The notes below the pieces were generated by a model, which had not been told where the DNA came from, ran no database searches, and saw nothing but the letters and a program-made list of their open reading frames with translations. Positions 21,554 to 33,566 of a DNA stretch of 64,000 bases are shown here, one piece after another. The translations under genes and the position numbers were made by a program. Every line of letters begins with the position of its first letter. Position 1 is the first letter of the stretch. This DNA is from Brachynemurus nebulosus (lineage: Eukaryota; Arthropoda; Insecta; Neuroptera; Myrmeleontidae): NCBI GenBank assembly GCA_035578155.1, contig JAPWDM010000016.1, positions 7,438,005 to 7,502,004 on the forward strand, given 5' to 3'.

Positions 21554-21850
21554 TTTAGTGAAGTAGATTTTCGGGTTCTGGAGGCTCCAAAACAAATTTC
21601 TACCATAGTCCCGGACTTAGATCTTACCATAAGAGCTGCTGTAATAGCTGAATTTCCAGAATGGAAATTCGCTAAAAAGTATAAAAAACATTTTGCATTT
21701 TATAATCCATTTTAAATAGCCATTTGCCATTTTCTATTTTAAATATGTTCAGCAAAACCATTTTCCATTTTATATTTTAAATGCATTTTTGGAAACCATT
21801 TTCCATTTTCTATTTTAAATGGTTACTATGAACCATTTTTCCCAGCCCTG
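20027..21850. mobile_element. Non-autonomous hAT element, copy 1
   Basis: Ends CAGGGCTGGGAAC and TTTTTCCCAGCCCTG, flanked by a perfect 8-bp TSD AATAGCAA (20019-20026 and 21851-21858), the hAT signature. The ends are rich in ATTTAAAAT blocks. No transposase is present. A dispersed repeat with a (TA)n tract (20693-21690) forms much of the interior. A second family member is at 46259-49169. Confidence 0.9.
20693..21690 (+). repeat. DINE-like repeat with microsatellite, copy inside hAT
   Basis: Begins CCCCTGTCGCAGCATTTGC and contains TAGCGAATTTCCA at its start and TGGAAATTCGCTA at its end (subterminal inverted pair). Inside are one minisatellite unit (TTTAGCTTTCTAACAGT), a CGTTCGAGAGTTATCG block and a (TA)n array at 21478-21550. 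Related copies are at 22180-22670, 48740-49020 (inverted), 57265-58475 and 60429-60562. The layout resembles non-autonomous Helentron/DINE elements; this is inference. Confidence 0.6.
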
Positions 21851-22019
21851 AATAGCAACAATATCAAATTTATTGCACACATACAACAAATTGCATTTTT
21901 TAAATTATTAACCCCAATGCAATCATTTTTTAAAAATGGTGGGGGCAGAGGAATCAAGCGTGGCAACATTATTGCTATCTAGTGTCAAACTAAAACAGCA
22001 ACTTGTGTATGCCATACAC

Positions 22020-22764
22020 CAGAGGTCGGCAACCCGTGGCCCGTTGTAAGTTTTTGTCCGGCCGACTAAACAACATAATTTTTCGAACAATTTGTTCTGC
22101 TTTGAACATACAGTTGAGCATACTCTCTACTTTTTTGTTTTCCGATGTAACGGTTATAGTAAAAATTTTCATTGTTTCTCCTGTCGTAGCATACTGCATA
22201 AAATAGCGAATTTAAATTTGAAGAAATTAATTTTTCTCGGAAATTAGTTGATATAGAATAATTGTTCAAAAACCTTTTTTATGTGATTTATTCTCCTCTT
22301 TCCAACGGTGTAATAAAGTGTCGCAAAAACTTTTGAACTTGGGTAAATTTTGGCAAAAAATTATTTTTTTCACTAAAAATGCTTAAAACACCATGTTCCG
22401 GACATCGAACGTGTCTGGCTAAAGAACTTATCCAAGATTTCCGGACTTCCTACATTTTTACCAAATTTCGTAGAAATAGGATGTTTTGTTCGAGAGTTAT
22501 CGCGCGGGCACATAAATACATACATATAAATTTGAGTGTATGCCTATTTCGACTTCTAAGGACTTCAAAACAAATTTCTATTATGGTCCTAGACTCAAGT
22601 CGCGTCATGACAGTGGCTCTAATAAGTAAATTTTCGTTTCGGAAATTTGCTAAAAGGAAAAAATCTATAATATAAACTATTGAAAAATATTTGAATGTGC
22701 TGCCCGCTTAAAAATAAATTTTTTTTAATGGCCCACTTTTCAAAAAAGGTTGCCGACGCCCCTG
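22020..22764. mobile_element. Non-autonomous hAT element (CAGAGGTCGGCAACC type)
   Basis: Starts CAGAGGTCGGCAACCC and ends GGTTGCCGACGCCCCTG. 8-bp TSD CCATACAC / CCATAGAC (22012-22019 and 22765-22772) with one mismatch. 745 bp, no transposase. The interior (22180-22670) is another copy of the DINE-like repeat, with the CGTTCGAG-GTTATCG block (shown by TTCGAGAGTTATCGCG). Confidence 0.85.
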
Positions 22765-22940
22765 CCATAGACAGTGGGGCTATTTATAACAACGCCACTT
22801 GCAAATGAGCACATTTTTAACTTACTACCTTAATTTATATATGTATTTCTATCATTGTACGGACATACATATTTTATGCGGGCGACGCACAGTATTCGAT
22901 TTGGCTAATTACTACAGTTAAAGGGTCGCTAAAAACGATC

Positions 22941-25900
22941 GAACCGTGCATTTCGGGTAGGCAGCGATTTTTTTTTTTAAAATTCGTAGAAGGACTTGTG
23001 ATGAGCGTAAAACTGGGTTTTCGGGATTGTCGGTGTTGTCATTCAGCCGCCATCTTGGAAAAAGGTCAAAACTAATTTTTCGATTATCTCTGTAACCGTA
23101 AGTCCGACAAAAATTTGGAAGGATTATTTTTATAGGAAATTTTATTTTCTATAATTTTTATTTGAAACTTTTTATCGAAAAATTGATATTAAAAAAGTTA
23201 TTCCTAAAAGAGCGTGAAAGATTTAAGAATGGAAAACTTTGAGGGGTTATAACTTTTCTATTTTCAACCCAACAAGATTAGCGCTTCTTATATTTTTCAT
23301 AGAGAATTTCTTGACGAACAATTTGATGTATTAACTTTTATTATTAAGCTCACAGTTATCGAGTTTGCGCGTGGCAAAGATGAGTAAGTGAGATATACAA
23401 CTAAATAAAACTGTTCACATTTTTTATTTAAATAATACATTTTGAAACATCTATACCTATTAATAATAGAATTAGGAAAAAATTTATAAGATTTTGTGAC
23501 GAACACACACCTAATCTATCAGTAGAGGTCTATCAGTAGAGGACCCCCCAAGGGTGGCATAAAGGATCCCAAATTTTGAAATTTTGCTTCCTTTTTAAGT
23601 TACATCCTCTGTTACAAACTTTAAAATTTTTGTTAGAAAAATTATAGGTTAAATTAAAATTGTTTATTCATTTCTATAGTTACGAATAAAAGACAACTGA
23701 CGTCAGAAAATTGTACTATTATTATTTAAATGAAAATCAAATATTGATTTCGTAGAGAATTTTGAAATATTTGATTTAAAAGTACAGTGAAGTCAAAATT
23801 ATTATCTAGAAGTCTGGGGCCCCAAATACAACCCAAATTAAACAGCTGGACAGACCTCGACAAAATGTGAAATTTATATATTACGTCATTCAAATATGAA
23901 TATTACTTATTTTTGGTGGAAAGGGAAGTTAGGCGAGCGAAGCGAAGCATTATAAGTAACTTAGAATACATATTGTAAACTATTTTGTACAGAATTTTAG
24001 AATACCATTTTAAAAATTGGAATAAGATCAAAAGTGTCTCCCAGAACCACAAAATATAAAGTTCAAATTAAAAAGCTGAATGGTTCTTGGCAAATTTTCT
24101 CTTATTGTTAGACACTATCGGGATTTTGGAAAAAAAATGAAAGTATGATTAAAATTTTCCACCAGGATCTCCGTTCCTCAAGAAATGCTTAAACTTGAAG
24201 CACTATTAAACCCATCATCACGGGTATCTGCACAAAAATTTCAAAGTGTGGAAATTAGCTATTCTATTGAAATATAAACATGACTTACTTTAGAGTAGAA
24301 ATGTCTTTAGGGCGGAAAAATAGTCAGGTCGAGGTCTGCAGGTCACAATTTGAAAGAATGGATTGACTTTTGAAATAAAAATAGACGGAAATAAAGAACT
24401 TTTTACGGAATCGAAAGCGAACGGGAATGGCATTGAAGATAATGTAACTCCATTTCGGGACTCGGAATAAAAACTGAGAACGAGATTAAAGTTGATAAAT
24501 TAATTGGACGGAATTCGACCATTTTTCTCGAGATTTGAAGCGGGTAGAAATGAAAAATTAATTTTTGGAGTGGGTGGGAATGGGACAAAAATATTACTCC
24601 TTGAGGCTTTTCTACTTAAGAGTTATTTAACGAGCGAAGCCAATCACTGTAAATAACTAATTTCGTAGAAATTTTCAGGATATCTGACTTAAAAATAATT
24701 AGATCTTTAATTCTGATCATTTTACGTAGATGAAACTGCGGGTCAGAGCTATAAAATAATAAGTGGTGTAGGAAATTATATAAAACACCAAAGTGAAAAC
24801 AAAACAAACATCTGAGTCAGCGAAGCTAGGACGAGACGTTAGTTTATTATTATTATTATTACTATATTTATGTTTTAGTTTATTTTGATTAAGTTATAGG
24901 CCAAGAAAACTGATATTTAGCAGTTCTTCACACCACCTACATATCATTTTAGTACCTTTTATTAGAGATTTTTAAGGATGCGTAAAATTTTAAAAGCTAG
25001 TATTTTAATTGATCTATTTTATTTTGAATTATCGTATTCAAAAAAATCAACCATTTACATTCCGCTAAAAAATATGGTCAAATAAGGTTCTACAGTAAAG
25101 AATCGAAATTTTTTTAAAATTTTCTATGATCCATTCTACTAATAAATGTAGGTTTTAAGTAGTAACAAAAATTAAATGAAAATATAATTCATACTAGTGA
25201 GTGCTTAGTTATACATAGTTAAACAATTTAATTTTGTAAAATATTATTTCTTATTAGTTATTACTTAAAAGAAAAGGGAGCATTTTTACTGAACAAGTGT
25301 AAATGGATGAGATTTATTATTAATAAGGGTTTAAGGTGTTAAAATAAAACAATTTAAATATCACACTCATCTCTGTAACCTTTGTACACTGGCCAGGTAA
25401 GTAGACAGGCCCTAGAGCTTATAGTTTCATCCAGTTCAAAACGGGGAAAAAATGTAATCTTTAAGCATGGTACATTCGAAACGATTAACAGGTAATTAAT
25501 GTCCTAAATAATCATCCGGTTACCATGGGACTAGGTGAGAATTTTAATTGACGGTTACCATGTCTAATGTTCTTGCGAGGTATTGTCCTCGTTAAGACGT
25601 AAGTATCTCGAATTTCCATTAGTGAGTTCCGAGAACATGAGGAGAGTTGATTTTGGTGCAATTCTAAGTTTCTACGAGGGACTGGGCGTTATCTAGTTCC
25701 TTTTGAAGGATGTAGAGTACATTGAGTCCGTTTTGGTGACCTATATGTGATGGCAGCTCTGAATCCCGACCCACTTACAGCTTTCACTTATTCATTCTTA
25801 CATCACACTAACAGTTTTGGAAAGAAAAGCTTTAAGCACTACGGATAGTGTGGAGAAGCATTAATACGTAGTATATAGTTTTAGTAATATCGTATTAACA

Positions 25901-26421
25901 AATAAAGTAATGATATGCTTGATTCAATATCGCTTAAACGAATCAACAATTTTTTAATTACAATTTTCACTTACTTATTTTTGAAAAGCTGTAACTCAGT
26001 AGCTAGGAGCCCGATAATTAAATTTAATACTTCAAATTTTTCGTCGAGAAACATTCTACAAAAAATATAAGAAGCAATTTTTTTGTCGGGTCAAAAATAG
26101 AAAAGTTATCTGACCTCAAAGGTTTTCCTTCCCAAATTTTTCATCGTTTTTTGCTAATAATTTTCTTACTTTAAAAGCTACTTAAAAAAGTTAATTACAA
26201 AAGTTGTAGAAAATAAAATTATCTACCAAAAAGGTCTTTACAAAATTTTTGTCAGACTAACGGTTTTGGAGATATTCGAAGAAAAATAATTCGACCTTTT
26301 TTCGAAGATAGCGGCTGAACGACAATACCGACAATCCCGAAAACTCAGTTTTACGTTCATCATTGACCCCGCTACGACTTTCAAAAAAAAAAAATTGCTG
26401 CCTACCCGAAATGCACGGTTC
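22941..26421. mobile_element. Long-TIR element, ~460-bp arms, non-coding interior
   Basis: Ends GAACCGTGCATTTCGGGTAG and its reverse complement. Arms 22941-~23400 and ~25965-26421 share GTAAAACT, TTTCGGGATTGTCGGT and TTATAACTTTTCTATTTT-like blocks with indels. The 2.5-kb interior has no gene I recognise. TSD unclear; a short ATC is shared by both flanks. Confidence 0.75.
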
Positions 26422-27781
26422 ATCTACGCTTTTACTGCACTAAATTTAACAGGACAAAATTAAACAACTATTGATTTGACTGAATTTTTATTTATTGGTA
26501 TTGTTATGGACACTTGAGTTATAAAACACAAAAATAAAGAATTGTACATTCCTTTACTTATTTAATCAAACACGATAAACGTTCTATGGGCTTTATTGAT
26601 TGCCATATGTTAAAAAGCTCTTCTCTGATTATTTGAAGATCTGTAAAAACAAATACATTAGTTATTAAACTCCGCACGACTCCGCATTTTAAATAAATAT
26701 TAATTGTACAGTAAAATAACTAAAGTAACGTTTAAAATAGTTTTGAAAATCTTGCGACGTCTTGGAGTATAACTATTTTTAATTACAAACTGGTATTTTA
26801 ACAGTAATTTAACATACTTTAGTTTAAGGGAGCTAATTAGTTGACTATACAATAATATAAATAATCCTATAGAAGTTGATTCCATGTTAACATTAAACCA
26901 AATACGTTTCTGAACACGGTAACAACACCTCATACTTTAAGAGTCGCAATCACACTGATGGCTGCGTCAAAACCAACGTTAACTGTGTACTATTGGTAAA
27001 ATGCAAGGACATGTACGGGTGGTGTTTATTGTCATAATAAATGTACCTGACATTCAGCTACCCAAATGACATATTGGTTTAAACATATGTTGCCACCAAA
27101 AATAAAAAAATAAAAATAAAAAAAAAATAAATGTTAGAAAAATAAATTAATATGATGTGACATTGGAAAATTAAATTAAATAAAAATTAAGTTTTAAAAA
27201 GGTAGGGGCTCTTCGACTACAAGGGTACTCGGCTCCTGTACTAATGTCGGTGGCCCGTGACAATTAATAAGTTTCTTATTTTAATTTGAATTACAAGTTT
27301 TGATAACTACTGTAGTAGTAAGCAGCATAGGTGTGGGCCCATGATACACCAAAGAGTTAAGGCCGATATAAATTACAAATGTGGTTTTGGGGAAAATCGA
27401 TGAACTTATACAAATAGGCCTTAAATCTGAAAAATAATGGAATTATTCTGAATATATGGCGTGCATGTAGAATAAACAAGTCTCCAATAAGTTAAATCTA
27501 AATTTATTTAGATATAAGTAATATTTTGTCATTAAGTAACAACTGTTTAACAATTAACAATATAAATCGCGTATAAAGTTTAACAATATCGTAAAATATT
27601 GAAAGTACGTAAACTTGAATTAAAAGATACAGATAAAGAAACAATTTACGTAATATTTAAAAATTTAATAATTTTAGCAAGAAGTCTGAATATCAAAATG
27701 GCGTTGAGGTTACGTAATAAATTTAAAAAGAGAAAGTTTATATTAACTATAAATGAAATTTTCAATAATGACAATAATAAG

Positions 27782-27783
<2 letters not shown>
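26422..27783. other. AT-rich intergenic DNA, nothing recognised
   Basis: No coding, RNA or inverted-repeat signal could be supported here. Confidence 0.5.

Positions 27784-27848
<65 letters not shown>
27784..27848. repeat. (TA)n array
   Basis: Pure TA run of about 65 bases. Confidence 0.97.
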
Positions 27849-27852
<4 letters not shown>

Positions 27853-28864
27853 TTTAAATATTAATTATTCATATCGCCCCCTATTTTTTTACCCAACAGA
27901 AATGATGAATTAAACATTATCTGAGGTAGGGATATTTTTAAATTTTGAAACACGACAAGTTTAATATAAAATAAGTTAAAATAATAAAAATATATAAAGA
28001 TAAATGATTTTTAACATTACCCAAACAATCTGTTTGTATTTCCGAAACCCAAATCCATGTGTGGCGCCATGTTGAAAAAATATTTTTTTAAAAGAAATAA
28101 ATCTTTACACGCAGTACTTGTTCCAATACTATGTCGACATATTATTTTTAATATAATTACATTTTGGAAATGTTATATTACAAATATTTAAAATTAAGAA
28201 AGAATGCCATTGTTCATGTTCGTTGTGGAACGAGCGAGCAAGGCAACGCGTGTGTCTCACTTCGCCATCATGGCAAAAAAAAAAAAAAAACAACTACGTA
28301 TCATCGCTTTAGCAGTAAACAAGACGCTATAATAATAATGATGTACTAATTCAACATATATTTAATGCGCGCTTGAAAAAAGTTCGCCCTTTAAAATTTT
28401 ATAAACTATTATTGCCAAGAAACACACTGAAACCGAGTATATAGATTATTTAATTTTTAAAAAATATTTAAACTGGCTATTTAATTGTCTCGATTGGGAC
28501 TGTTTTCTGACTAATTATGTATCAAAAACTAATTTTTCTAAATTAAAACCACGATAATGAAAACTATTTGTCTCTTAGAGAGAAGGATCCCATATTAAAA
28601 TCTATAATGACATCAATGCAATGTACACCAAAACTGCCAAGTATGTACGTAATGTTACTGTACATGCCAACTCGGTTATCATATCATGACACTGTTATAC
28701 TTCGTAAATATACCTTTTGTCCCGTTAGATGGGTCAAATCGAATACTGTGCGACATTGCCATGAATAGGGTTGCCTGGTCTTAAAAGCGAAAAACCGAAC
28801 AGATCATCCAGTTTAGCCGGACATTTCGGTAAAAAAAGCCGTACACCCTTAATTTTTTAATATT
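27849..28864. other. Intergenic DNA, nothing recognised
   Basis: No supported gene. Near 28768-28840 there is a short hAT-end-like AGGGTTGCCTGGTC, without a partner or TSD. Confidence 0.4.
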
Positions 28865-29838
28865 ACAAGGAGATGCGCCCAGAGCGAAATTCGGGATTTT
28901 GATGAAACTTCGCTGGTGTGTAAAATAGGCAAAAATATGGGACCAGTATTTTTTTTATCGGCCATCTTCCACGTTTACGGGGTGAAACCAGCCCCTAAAG
29001 TTGGGGGTTGAAATAGTATTTCTTAAGATATCTCGAAAACTATAAGAGATAGAAGAAAACTTTAATTTGACGAAATATTACCCTTTGAAAGACCTATTCA
29101 CCTGTATAGGTTAAACCGGGGCCGGATTCATAAGAGGGGCTGGAGGGGTGAAAATGGGGGTAAATTTTCTTGTACAGCCTAAACGGTTCATCGTATCAAA
29201 TTTTGGTCATGATAAATAGAAAAAGCACTAAAAATTAGGGGATACGTGTTTTTGCGTTTTTTCGAAATATGTGTGGTATCCAAACCATATAAGGAAGAAA
29301 AAAATAGGGTAGATTATATTGCATTATTATTGATTTCAAATACGTTCTATGTTTTTTTTATTTTTATGTTTATTTTCATCATGAAAATGTAAATTTTTAC
29401 TTTTCGATAACGATTCATTTATTTTTCAGTACTAACTTAATTGGTAATTTAGCCTTGTCTACATTTAGTTACTCATATTTAATATTTTTTATACCTATTT
29501 CTCCGAAAGTTAAAGTTCTCTGGTGTGCTTGTGTTAATGAATGCTCGACAAGAAGCTATAATCGCTTTCGCTCACTTTTCAGGTGCTTTGTAATAAATTT
29601 TGCGATTTGGGAAATGGGATTGACACCTATAAAACATACAAAAAGAATAAGTAAAATAGTTTGAATGTTGAGAAAGTAATAAACCGCGTTTATTTGGTTA
29701 AAAAGGAATTTCTACGAAGATAAAGGCAGTTGTTGAACGGAAGATTATTGCTTTTTGTTGAACATTCATTAACATTTGCAGACCAGAGAACTTTGGTAGA
29801 AATAGATATAAAAAATATCGAATATGAGTAACTAAATA

Positions 29839-32771
29839 GGGGAAAAGTGGTATGAACGAGCCATGTTTTGAAAGAGCCACTATCATTTGCGCGGTAGTTT
29901 TCAAATGAATAGTGCACGAATTAGAATTTTAAAATAGCAGCACTGGTCAACTATCACCCAGAAACATTTAACAGTTATCCGAAAATAAACTGCACCGGTG
30001 CAACGTATTAAAGATTTCATCCTTATAAAGTAAATTTTTGGGTTCATTTTATTTGTTTTTTGCTGTCTACACGTGCAAGATTAACAGCAATTTGATTATA
30101 TTATAATTTTATGGATATATTACGCCTTCCAATAATATAAATATTTTACAGGTAAAACTTTAATTTTGCACTAATTTTAGAGGTTATATTTCTGTTATGA
30201 AAGAGCTGCGCTACGGTATAATATTAAAGCCGGCTCTTTCATGACCGGCTCTTTGAAGGACTATATTTAATTATATTTCAATGCCTATATTTATTAATTA
30301 TAAGAATAATTAAATCTAATTATTTGGATATTTGATTAAAATAGACTGTTTTTACCTCAGAAAATAATGTCAACTGAAACAGCGAAGCCGAAAATGCGTA
30401 AAAGATCGGCAGCATCTACAATTGAGGAAGCTGTTAGTGAAGTGATCGAGAAAGGCCAGTCTATAAATAAAACTGCCATTTCCCTTAATGTTTCAAAGGC
30501 TTACTTAGCTAAAATAGTCAGAAAGGTAAAATTTTCTCCTATCATCTACAAGCATAATCCTAATATAGGTAATAAGCGTATTTTTACTGTGGAACAAGAG
30601 AATCTGCTAGCAGATTATTTGAAAACTGCATCTAAAATGTGCTATGGACTTACAAGACAACAAACCAAAAAACTGGCATTTGATTATGCAGAAGCGAATT
30701 CTGTTTGTCCAAATAAATGGAAAGACTCTCAAAGTGCAAGCGATGATTGGTTGAAAGAATTTATGGGGAGACATAAAGAATTAGCAGTTAGGAAACCTGA
30801 GGGTACTTCACTTTCCAGAGCAACTAGTTTTAATAAAACGAACGTAACCATGTTTTTTGAAAAACTTACCGATGTTTTCACAAGATATAATTTTCCACCA
30901 CACATGATATTTAACGCAGATGAAACAGGCTGCAGCACTGTAACCAATCCTCCCAGAGTTATTGCTGAAAGAGGAACGAAACAAATCGGACAAGTGTCAT
31001 CAGGTGAACGAGGTGCTTTAGTGACAACTTTGTTTTCCATTAATGCTGCTGGTGGTTTTTTACCACCAATTTTTGTGTTTCCGAGAGTAAATTACAAAGA
31101 CATAATGTTAGCTAATGGTCCACCAGGAGCTCTTGGATTGGCAAATAGTTCTGGATGGATGAATGAAGAATGTTTCATTAAAGCTCTGGAACATTTTGTA
31201 ATGCATGTGAAGCCCTCCAAAAAAATCCGGCATTAATCATAATGGACAATCATAGTTCACATGTTAACCTTAGAGTGGTTCAATTTGCTAGAGAAAACTC
31301 TATTATAATAGTCACTTTCCCACCGCACTGTAGCCATAAGCTACAGCCCCTTGATGTCACTGTATATGGCCCCTTCAAAATCAGGTATAGAATTGCTATG
31401 AATGAGTGGATGTTGTCAAATCCCGGTAAAACAGTGACTATTTACCAAGTTGGACAGTTTGTAAAAGATGCCTATCTATCAGCTTTCAGTCCTCACAATA
31501 TTACACAAGGTTTTCTCAAAACGGGTATTTATCCCTTAAATTCCAACATATTTGGAGAAGAAGACTTTCTTTCATCATTTGTAACTAATAGATCTAATCC
31601 ATCTGCTGAAGCCGACTCCGATAAGGAAAATGATAATAAAAGCGTGACTGACATCGAAAAAAATTTGTCTGCTCAGCCTTCATCTGCTTGTGCATCTTCA
31701 CTGCCAAGTACTTCAGAGGGAGAAACTGCATCACAAAATAATTTGGAACTTCCTCCATCTTCGCCAGCTTCGGCAACTATAGTTTCGGTTGCGACCGCAT
31801 CAGGGCATCTAGTTATATCACCACAAATGATTAGACCATTTTCAAAGGCAGGTCCCAGAAAGAACATGGTTTGTAAGAACCGGAAAATGTCATCTGCCAT
31901 TGTAACGGATAGTCCCGAAAAAAACAAGATAGAAGAAAGGGACGCAAACGCAAGCCAAAGAAGAAAGAATGTAAAGAAAATGACAACAAAAAACTCAATA
32001 AAAGCGTTTACTAAGAAATCTAAAACAACTAATGATACAGGTACAGATACAGATACAGATAAATCAGATTCCGACGACAATATAGTATTGTCTCAAGTAA
32101 AAAAGGCCTCAATCAAGACTAAAAATAAAAGAGGAAGAGGACAGGATACTTGTGTCGTATGTAATGAAAATTATAGTGACAGTAATAAAGAGTGATACCA
32201 GTGCAAAATTTGTTCCGGTTGAGCACATGAAACCTGTGGTGTAAAAGGAAGATTGCATTATTTTTGCCAAAAATGCTTTTAAGTTTTTTGAATTCTTTAT
32301 TTTTGTTTTGAATTAACTTTATATGTTCTCAAAAAGAGCTTTGTAATGATTGATTTCAAACGGCTAGTTATGTGAAAATTTCTTAGATTTAAGTAAATAT
32401 TTGGTTCAGAATTTGATGTAACTTTATTTTATATGATATATTTTATGTTGCGTTGAAACATTTTATGTAATAATATATATTTTCAATAATATCTTTATTA
32501 ATTTGTAGTTCAAGTCCTTGTAATAAGAACCTGGTTCCTTCAAAACTTTTGCTGGCTCTTTCAACGCCTATGTGTTATGAAAGAGCCGAATTACATTTTT
32601 TTTATAATTGATTAAAAGTCTAAGAATACTGTTATTTTTAGAAATTTTTTTTATTACACAATGTTCATAAAGAAATAAACAACAATTTATAATACAAATC
32701 TTACCGTTTATTTAATTATTTTTGTATTGTTTGTCCTTTTTAAAACTGGCTCTTTCATGCCACTCTTCCCC
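29839..32771 (+). mobile_element. pogo-superfamily DNA transposon, nearly complete
   Basis: Flanked by TA dinucleotides (29837-29838 and 32772-32773). Ends GGGGAAAAGTGGTATGAACG and its near reverse complement (CATGCCACTCTTCCCC). GAAAGAGCC-type motifs repeat near both ends. Carries one transposase gene (30367-32282) with a frameshift and two TGA codons. Inserted in the right arm of the foldback. Confidence 0.88.
30367..32282 (+). pseudogene. pogo-like transposase, one frameshift and two TGA codons
   Basis: ATG at 30367. N-terminal Psq-type helix-turn-helix (TIEEAVSEVI and INKTAISLNVSKAYLAKIV), a CENP-B-like second DNA-binding region (WLKEFMGRHKEL), then a DDE_1 catalytic core: FNADETG, IMDNHSSH and HKLQPLD supply all three acidic residues. 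The frame breaks at a run of seven A at 31219-31225; one more base would join 30367-31236 to the frame containing 31242-32195. The tail is Ser/Lys/Asp-rich and ends in a PHD-like zinc finger (CVVCNENY, CKIC, HETC, CQKC). That finger is cut by TGA at 32193-32195 and 32220-32222, both where a Trp is expected. The true end is the TAA at 32280-32282. Confidence 0.85.
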
Positions 32772-33510
32772 TATACACATGGCTAAACTACACCACCAAT
32801 TAAGTTAGTATTGAAAAATACATGAATCATTATCGGAAAGTAAAATTTATATTTTCATGATAAAAATAAAAATAAAAAAATATAGAACGTATTTGAAATC
32901 AATAATAATGCAATATAATCTACCCTATTATTTTCTTCCTTATATGGCTTAGATACCACACATATTTCGAAAAAACGCAAAAACACGTATCCCCTAATTT
33001 TTAGTGCTCTTTCTATTTATGATGGCCAAAATTTGATACGTTGAACCGTTCAGGCTGTACAAGAAAATCAACCGTTATTTTCACCCCTCCAGCCCCTCTT
33101 ATGAATTCGGCCCTGGTTTAACCTACACAGGTGAATAGGTCTTTCAAAGAGTAACATTTCGTCAATTTAAAGTTTTCTTCTATCTCTTATAGTTTTTGAG
33201 ATATCTTAAGAAATACGATTTCAATCCCCAACTTTAGGGGCTGGTTTCACCCCGTAAACGTGGAAGATGGCCGATAAAAAAAATACGGGTCCCTTATTTT
33301 TGCTATTCTACACACCAGCAAAGTTTCATCAAAATCCCGAATTTCACTCTGGGTGCATCTCCTTGTTAGTAAAAGACGACTATTTTTTTTAAAGTAAAAC
33401 AAGGCTTTTTTCATCAATTACCATAAAATTTTCTTAAATTCTAATGATAAAACAATAAAATTGAATGAATCAGTTTTCTGTATTATTAATCAGTAAATAT
33501 TCATTACAAT

Positions 33511-33566
33511 ATTAATTTCAATAATTACATGGCAACAGTAGTTGCCATGTAATTATTGAAATTAAT
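33511..33566. repeat. Perfect 26-bp palindrome, 4-nt loop
   Basis: Arms 33511-33536 and 33541-33566 (central part TACATGGCAAC / GTTGCCATGTA) with loop AGTA. No mismatch. Not a terminator or tRNA-like structure that I recognise. Confidence 0.9.

Larger units (their letters stand above)
28865..33366. mobile_element. Foldback element with ~710-bp arms, split by a pogo-type transposon
   Basis: The left arm 28865-~29580 (from ACAAGGAGATGCGCCC) matches in inverse the right arm, which is ~29725-29838 plus 32774-33366. The 2933-bp transposon between 29839 and 32771 lies inside the right arm. Removing it leaves a ~1.57-kb foldback with a ~144-bp spacer. Shared blocks include GGATTTTGATGAAACTTCGC-type and GATGGCCGATAAAAA stretches. 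A single arm of the same family is at 36655-36990. No TSD was found. Confidence 0.8.

Noticed and set aside
30729..31040. Minus-strand 103-codon frame
   Set aside because: Antisense shadow of the pogo transposase.
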